64,000 nucleotides of DNA from the NCBI GenBank assembly GCA_023079485.1, contig CM041092.1, positions 514,127 through 578,126 of the forward strand. The letters run 5' to 3'. The translations under genes and the position numbers were made by a program. The notes beneath the pieces were generated by a model. It saw nothing but the letters and a program-made list of their open reading frames with translations, was not told where the DNA came from and did no database searches. This document shows, piece after piece, positions 58,301 to 64,000 of the stretch. The first letter of the stretch is position 1. Every line of letters starts with the position of its first letter. Source of the DNA: Archilochus colubris (lineage: Eukaryota; Chordata; Aves; Apodiformes; Trochilidae).

Positions 58301-61300
58301 ATAAAGTGAAGATGTAATTGAGGATCTGCTATTTATCACCCTTTGCAGGGGTACGGAGCACACCGCGCTGGTACTTTTAACACACACTCTTCTCCAGCAC
58401 TTGTTTCATTGTCATCAGATGATTTTTTTTCTTTTTTTAGGGAAATAAAATATCTAACTACTTTCAGAAGTCTCTTTGACTTTCAATCATGAGCGTGCTG
58501 CTTATTAGTGAGATGAATTTATAGGTGATGTGCTAGTCTTTTATAATCATCCTTTTATAGGCAGACACCATCGGGTTTTCATAAGTAGTGACATTACCCA
58601 TCATAGCTTTAAGTAGAAATCAGAGTGCAGAAATGTAAATAAGTACTGGATTTTAATGTGTAATTAGTGATGCAAAATCTTCCTTACAATATTTAATTAC
58701 AAAAAGTGGGTGTTTCACCACACTGGCTCTGAGCACTCCAGTCCCCCCAGCAGGGGCAGGGCTCCTAGGGTGGAGGGAATGGTTTGGGGTGTTCCTGCAC
58801 CCTCCCCTTGGGCAGCAGCTCCAGGAGGAGGGAAAGGCAGTGCTCTGCCTTCTCTCTGATCCCATTCCCTGCTGAGGATTTTTAATTTTGCCTGGATGGA
58901 TGTAAAAAGGGTTTTTTCAGCCAGGTGCAGCAGTGGGGAGTGAGAAGTGTGAGGAGCACAAAATACTTAAGAACAAGGGGTGGCCTTTCCAGGGCTGGGG
59001 TGTCCTTCCCAGGACTGGTGCATCCAGGAGAGGAGCAGGAGGTGGCTGCCCAGCTGTGAATAACACCAGGACAGAGGGAAAATCAGCAAGGACAGTGAGA
59101 GTGAGAGGAGGGGGCTCCGTGGCTGGGACGGTTTGGGTGTGATGCCAGAGTGCTGATCCCTGTTCCTGAAACTTGGGAGGAAGTTGCTGGGACCTGAAGA
59201 GTTCTTTGACTTTTTTTTAGGGCTGGTAACACCTGACCAAAGGCCAGGTACTAGCTGGGCAAATACAGGCAAAACTCTTTGCATGAGAAAAAAGTTGCAA
59301 AGCTCCCCAGAACCAGCGGTGGGGAGGCATTCATTGTGTCACCCACATTAATTCAGTTGGCACATTACAATGTTAAACTAAATGACATTATTACAAAGCT
59401 GTGCTAAGAAGTGTTGACAGGTCCATATGGTAATTTTACAATGTATAATGAACACACAGACTCCTTTCTTGCAGAAATTTATAGTTCAAATCTATACCCA
59501 GGATATCCAGTTTTATTTCCAGAAACTTAAATTGACTTATTACGATGTAGTGAATGTATAAATTAGTTCCAGTAGTTAAACTGAAGCATTTCCCTACAGA
59601 CTCAATTAGATTCATTAATCTACTGTGTAGACCTGTAAACGGTCCATTGTTCTTTTCCCCCCCAAAATGTCAAAAACTATTTCTCTAACTATAAAATATT
59701 TCCTACAAAAACTGTTTTAAATGGTAAGAATTATTTAATATTAGGAACCCAGATCCACAAATTATTTCAGTGCCCTTGTTCTTCAGAAGAAGAAAAATAG
59801 GGTTCAGCCCTCACCAGATAATTTAATGGGACAGAGGCTGGGCTCACTCTTCTATTAAGCTTCAGTGCTACCTACAAAAACCAGATCTGTTTCCACCCTC
59901 ATCCTGGAGAAAAAAAAAATGTGTGTTATGGGGATCCCTGGGTGTTTGTGTAACCTACAACACATGTTGCTCTCAGCATTCATGAAAACCTGGATGCTGT
60001 CTTGGGTCAGCTGAGTGGCAGGGCTGCAACTTCTGCCCGGGCTTCCATCAGGTGTGAGAAAAAAATAAAAATATAAAGTGTTTTCCTAACTACTGGTCAC
60101 TCACACCAGCAAGCAGAAGTATTTCTTCTTGAGGAGCAGGAGTGTGACCTGGCTCTGGGAAAACTCCTGTGCTGGACAATAAGTTTCCAGAGGACCACAG
60201 GAGTATCTTTGGGACATTTGGATCAATGTCCTCAGTTGTCCTGAGGCCTTTGGTGCTGCTCTGCTCTCTGCGTTCAGCTTTGGTGCTGAAACAAATAAAA
60301 ATGTGCCTGGGATTTTCTGTTGGGAAAAGTGAAGAGCTCCATGACACCCCAGAGCATTGGAGCAGGGGGAAGCGGGAGACACCAACACAGAGCACCTGGT
60401 TCTGCAGGGATGAGGTCAGGTTTGCAGCAGTAACAGTCATAAAACTTTGCCTGTGTCTTTTACCCTCAGCAGATTTTATATGGGAGCTGCTGAGAGAGGA
60501 TAAATAGGAGCTGCTGGCGGGGGTGGAGAGACAGGAACAGTGCCTGGAAATCAAACCCTGTGAGTCAGAACTTCCGGCGTCAGCAGTGCCAGGATGAAAA
60601 TACCCACTGTGTCCTGCAGAGAGCCTGGGGCTGGCACTGGGGAGGGGTGGCATGGGGGGGATGGACTGGGTGGCCCTACGGGGCCCAGGCTTGGTGATGC
60701 CCTGGTGATGCTCTAATGATGCTCTGGTGATGCTCCCACAATGCTGGCACCAACAGAGCCACCGTGCCCAGCATCGCTCTCAGCTCCCAGGGCAGGGCCA
60801 GGCACTGTCCATCCCCAAGCCCTCTCCCAGCACTTGGCATGGTTGGTCCCTGTGGGGACACATCAGTATTTGTTCCTCTGGAACTAAAATTACTCCTGCC
60901 ATGGCAGGAGCTGAGCGCGGGCGCAGCAGCTCTGAGTCACCCCCGGGATTTCTGTGGAAAGAAAGTGAACATTGATGGAGGGAGCCTGGGGCCTCTGCTG
61001 CAACACAATGGGGAGACTGTGGGGGAAGAATTCCAAAGAAATAATCTGGAAAATATTTAAGATAAATGTGAAGAGTGTGGTAGGGGTTTACGCTTGTTTG
61101 GGTTTTTGTTGTGTTTTTTTTCTTTTCTTTTCTTTTTGTTTTTTCATGGTTGAAGCTGTGGAGGGGAGCAAGAGCAGTCACTGAGCTGCTGGAAGAGCCC
61201 ATGGCTGCTGGGAGGCTGGAGGGATCCTGAGGGAGATGCCCCCAGGCTGCCAGGGGCAGAGGAACAGGGGCTGACTGCTCTGTTAACAATGCCTGGGAAA

Positions 61301-61389
61301 ACAAGGTTATTTTGTAAATATGTCTAGGTACGAATATGCAAACATACAGACATACAAACACACACAAAACCAGATGTGGAGTCAGTCCA
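55375..61389. other. Intergenic DNA, about 6 kb
   Basis: No gene can be supported. The block at 56.6-57.0 kb is GC-rich with GGGGTCCG-type short repeats and CpGs (a weak CpG island). AT-rich unique blocks lie at 57400-57470, 58190-58700 and 59330-59780. A GGTGATGCTC-type short repeat sits at about 60695-60735. Long open frames at 56.5-58.3 kb and 60.1-60.7 kb have no recognisable domains. Confidence 0.5.
56600..56780. repeat. Short degenerate G-rich tandem repeat in CpG-rich DNA
   Basis: Repeated variants of GCTGGGGTCC about every 10-20 bases, within a GC-rich patch. Confidence 0.6.
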
Positions 61390-61830
61390 GAGACCACAGA
61401 GATCCTGGGAGGGCTGGAGCAGCTCTGGAGCCAGGCTGAGAGAGTTGGGGGTGTTGAGGCTGGAGAAGAGAAGGCTGCACCGGGGAGACCTTAGAGCACC
61501 TTCCAGTGCCTGAAGGGGCTCCAGGAAAGCTGGGGAGGGACTTGGGACAAGGGCCTGGAGGGATGGGATGAAGAGGAAAGGTTTCCAGCTGCAAGAGTGG
61601 AGATGGAGAGGAGATCTTGGGGAGGGAGAAATTGTTTGGGGTGAGAGTGCTGAGTCACTGGTTGCCCAGGTTGCCCAAGGAAGCTGTGGCTGCCCCATCC
61701 CTGGTAGTGTTCCAGCCCAGGTTGGATGGGGCTTGGAGCCCCCTGGGCTGGTGGGAGGGGTCCCTGACCATGGCAGGGGGGTGGCACTGGGTGGTCTGTA
61801 AAGTGTCTTTAACCAGTCCTTAACTCTATG
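61390..61830 (+). mobile_element. CR1-type LINE 3' fragment
   Basis: Begins with a CR1 coding-region remnant (GTTGAGGCTGGAGAAGAGAA) and continues through GGAGATCTTGGGGAGGGAGA and CCATGGCAGGGGGGTGGCAC. It belongs to the same subfamily as the 21.4, 46.7 and 63.7 kb copies and lacks a recognisable octamer tail. Confidence 0.88.
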
Positions 61831-62150
61831 AGATACACCACACCCCGAGGGAACATTTTGGTTTGTCCAGTAGTGCCCATGCCTGGGAGATCTCCCACCA
61901 GGGTTGGGGTCACCATCTTTTCTGATCTCCCTGCTCCAGGACACATCTTCCAGGTTGACTTGGACTCTCAGAACCAACACAGAGCCTCAGGGCTCTTCCA
62001 CCTGCTTGCTCACAGGAGGCCGTGGCTAAGCTCCAGACTGAACCCTCTCCCAGAAGAGCAGCTCCACCCCTGGCACTCAGAGGGGGGAAGTTTGGGGACC
62101 CTCCGGGCACACCCCTCAGCACAGCCCCTGTGAACCCGGTGGTTCACAAA
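61831..62150. other. Intergenic DNA
   Basis: Unique mixed sequence between the CR1 copy and the conserved-looking block. No gene is seen. Confidence 0.4.
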
Positions 62151-62173
62151 AACAGCCTGAGCCGGCTGGGCCC

Positions 62174-62181
62174 TGACGTCA
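62174..62181. promoter_or_regulatory. Consensus cAMP response element
   Basis: Perfect 8-base palindrome TGACGTCA, the CREB/ATF consensus, inside the candidate conserved block. Confidence 0.5.
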
Positions 62182-62425
62182 AAGCCAGGGCTTTATCAAT
62201 GTCACCTTTATGTTAGCAAACAGATTAAACGCCTCTAATATCTCCCATAATGGCATTCTGTATGGTCGAGATCACACCGGCGATAGTATATTTGATACAG
62301 TTGTAAACCTTGAAAGAATAAGGGCTGCCTAAGAGAATAGCTTTTTCTAGCTTAAACACATTACAGTTGCGAGTGTAAATCACTTGTCAGTTGATGGCAA
62401 ATGTAACAGTGTTATAATCGGAGGG

Positions 62426-62450
62426 AAAAAAAAAAAAAAAAAAAAAAAAA
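62426..62450. repeat. Poly(A) run, 25 bases
   Basis: Uninterrupted A homopolymer inside the candidate regulatory block. It may mark a small retroposed insertion, but no body of such an element is recognisable. Confidence 0.9.
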
Positions 62451-63707
62451 GAAATAAAGTGCAGATAATCTTTTTCGCCATTTTCCTGGCAGCGGCGGCG
62501 TTGGGAGAGTGACAGCCCTTCAGTTGAGTGGCAGGTGTCCTTTCAGGCGCCTCGGAATCACTATCTGTGCAGGCTGTTGAAATGCATATTTCCATCCTTA
62601 TCGTAAAGGAATGGATGGGCAAGATAGGTGCTGTTAACATTGCAAATAGCTCCAGAATTATTCATTGTCAGCTCCCGGGCAAAGAATAGGGGGGAAAGTT
62701 TTATTATTCACGGCGCACAATAGCCGGGTGCTTAATGATTCCCCGTACCTTGGCAGGATTGTCTGCCGACTTCAGGCGCTCGCGGTGGGTGACACAGGTC
62801 TGGCCAAGTGTTAGAGCAAGATCATACGTCCCGGGCCCATTTTAATTTCTAATACATTAATCTTTCCCTCGCAGATGCACAATGAATATTCCGCAGCCCC
62901 TTGTTTGTCAGGAGCTGTGTGCCTTTCATCTATTCAGGTGGTTTCATTGACTCTGAAAGCGCTCCTCAAAGGCCTGATCACTCAATGACAACCGGGGCAC
63001 AATAGAGGGATCCAGAACCCCCCTCCGTGCCCCCCGGCTCTGGATGGACACGCTGACACCCCCTCCCCGGGGACTCCCGGGCGCTATCGGGGGGGGATGG
63101 GGCTGCCGGGGGTATCTCTGCTCCCCAGACGCTCCGCACCCCCGCCCGGGGATGCTCTCGGCGTGCCGCTGCTCTACACGCACCCACCATTCAGATTTAG
63201 TTTTAATCCTTTGTCTGGGCCTGCTAATTGCCATTGTTTTAAGTTCATTATCCCCAGGCGTGCCTTGTCAGAGCCCGGGTCCCCGCGCTTGTAAGCGCTG
63301 TCCCCTCTCCGGCGGGCACAGACCCTGCCATTGTCACACACGTCCCTGCCGGTGCCCAACACCCTGCTGCCACTGCTACGAGTCCCTCCTCGGCTCTCCC
63401 TGCTGTGGTCTCTAATTAATTAATGAAGTAGCAACCCCTCTACAGCCTGGGGGGACCCTCGCCTCGAGCTGTGCTCGTTCTGCCATTCGGTGCCCACCCC
63501 GGGCCAGAGCTCAGCCCCGGGCATCACCAAGCACCTGGGACTGGTGTGTCCCACAGCCAGCTGGCCCGGATCCTGCTGCCCTGGAGGAGAGATGGAGAGC
63601 ACCCAGACTAGGCAGGGCCATGGGCAGCATCTTTGCTGGACACTGCAACCATCCATGGACTCTCCTCAGTTCTGAGCTCCTCCTTAAGTAAGGGAAAACA
63701 AATGAGA

Positions 63708-64000
63708 TTATCCAGTGCCACCCCCCTGCCATGGTCAGGGACACCTCCCACCAGCCCAGGGGGCTCCAAGCCCCATCCAACCTGGGCTGAGACACTGCCA
63801 GGGATGGGGCAGCCACAGCTTCCTTGGGCAACCTGGGCAATCAGTGGCTCAGCACTCTCACCCCAAACAATTTCTCCCTTCCCAAGATCTCCTCTCCATC
63901 TCCACTCTTGCATCTGGAAACCTTTCCTCTTCATTCCATCCCTCCAGGCCCTTGTCCCAAGTCCCTCCCCATCTTTCCTGGAGCCCCTTCAGGCACTGGA
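63708..64000 (-). mobile_element. CR1-type LINE 3' fragment, cut by the window edge
   Basis: The reverse complement of this stretch matches about 61500-61795 in order and wording (for example CCAAGCCCCATCCAACCTGG, GATCTCCTCTCCATCTCCAC, CTTTCCTGGAGCCCCTTCAG). It continues past the right edge. Confidence 0.88.

Larger units (their letters stand above)
62160..63420. promoter_or_regulatory. Candidate conserved non-coding regulatory block
   Basis: About 1.25 kb of balanced-composition, non-repetitive DNA without coding frames, unlike its CR1-rich surroundings. It contains a full palindromic CRE (TGACGTCA, 62174-62181), and TAATTG (63225-63230) directly followed by a SOX-type CATTGTT (63232-63238). 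A poly(A) run splits the block. Its location upstream of GALNT5, in a known gene-poor interval, fits a distal enhancer. Conservation itself cannot be measured here. Confidence 0.35.

Noticed and set aside
57611..58309. 232-codon open frame
   Set aside because: No recognisable motif, competing frames on both strands, and no plausible splice or promoter context.
60090..60653. 187-codon open frame on the minus strand
   Set aside because: No domain, Ser/Leu-rich generic composition, and no flanking exon structure.

Overview
The window is vertebrate nuclear DNA, almost certainly from a bird. Genes are split by GT-AG introns, CR1-type LINE tails occur in both orientations (including the bird-typical ATTCTATG end repeat), and the gene order ACVR1C - CYTIP - ERMN - GALNT5 matches the block known from human 2q24 and its avian counterpart. 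I cannot name the species. There are no bacterial, plasmid or phage features.

Layout. 1-5.7 kb: the last four coding exons and the probable 3' UTR of ACVR1C (+ strand, entering from the left edge). 9.05-14.12 kb: CYTIP (+), eight coding exons. 19.33-22.12 kb: ERMN (+), three coding exons. 25.27-35.36 kb: GALNT5 (- strand), ten coding exons, convergent with ERMN, starting inside a strong CpG island at about 34.4-35.9 kb. 35.4-64 kb: no protein gene that I can support. This matches the expected gene-poor interval between GALNT5 and GPD2. It holds CR1 fragments, minisatellites, AT-rich unique DNA and, at 62.1-63.4 kb, sequence that looks like conserved non-coding regulatory DNA.

How the genes relate. 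They are neighbours by ancestry rather than by pathway: an activin/nodal-type type I receptor kinase (ALK7), a PDZ/coiled-coil cytohesin adaptor of leukocytes, an actin-binding protein of myelinating glia, and a Golgi mucin-type O-glycosylation enzyme. All exon junctions I placed keep frame and have consensus splice sites, so all four genes look intact where visible.

No previously undescribed biological system was found. The items most worth a second look are an inverted SOX-type dimer site upstream of ERMN; a 20-bp minisatellite of about 28 units that abuts the exon 7 splice donor of GALNT5; a near-identical inverted pair of CR1 tails flanking a CRE-bearing, conserved-looking block at the right end; and a pyrimidine tract followed by a strong splice donor and an Arg/Ser-rich reading frame at 39.6-40.0 kb.
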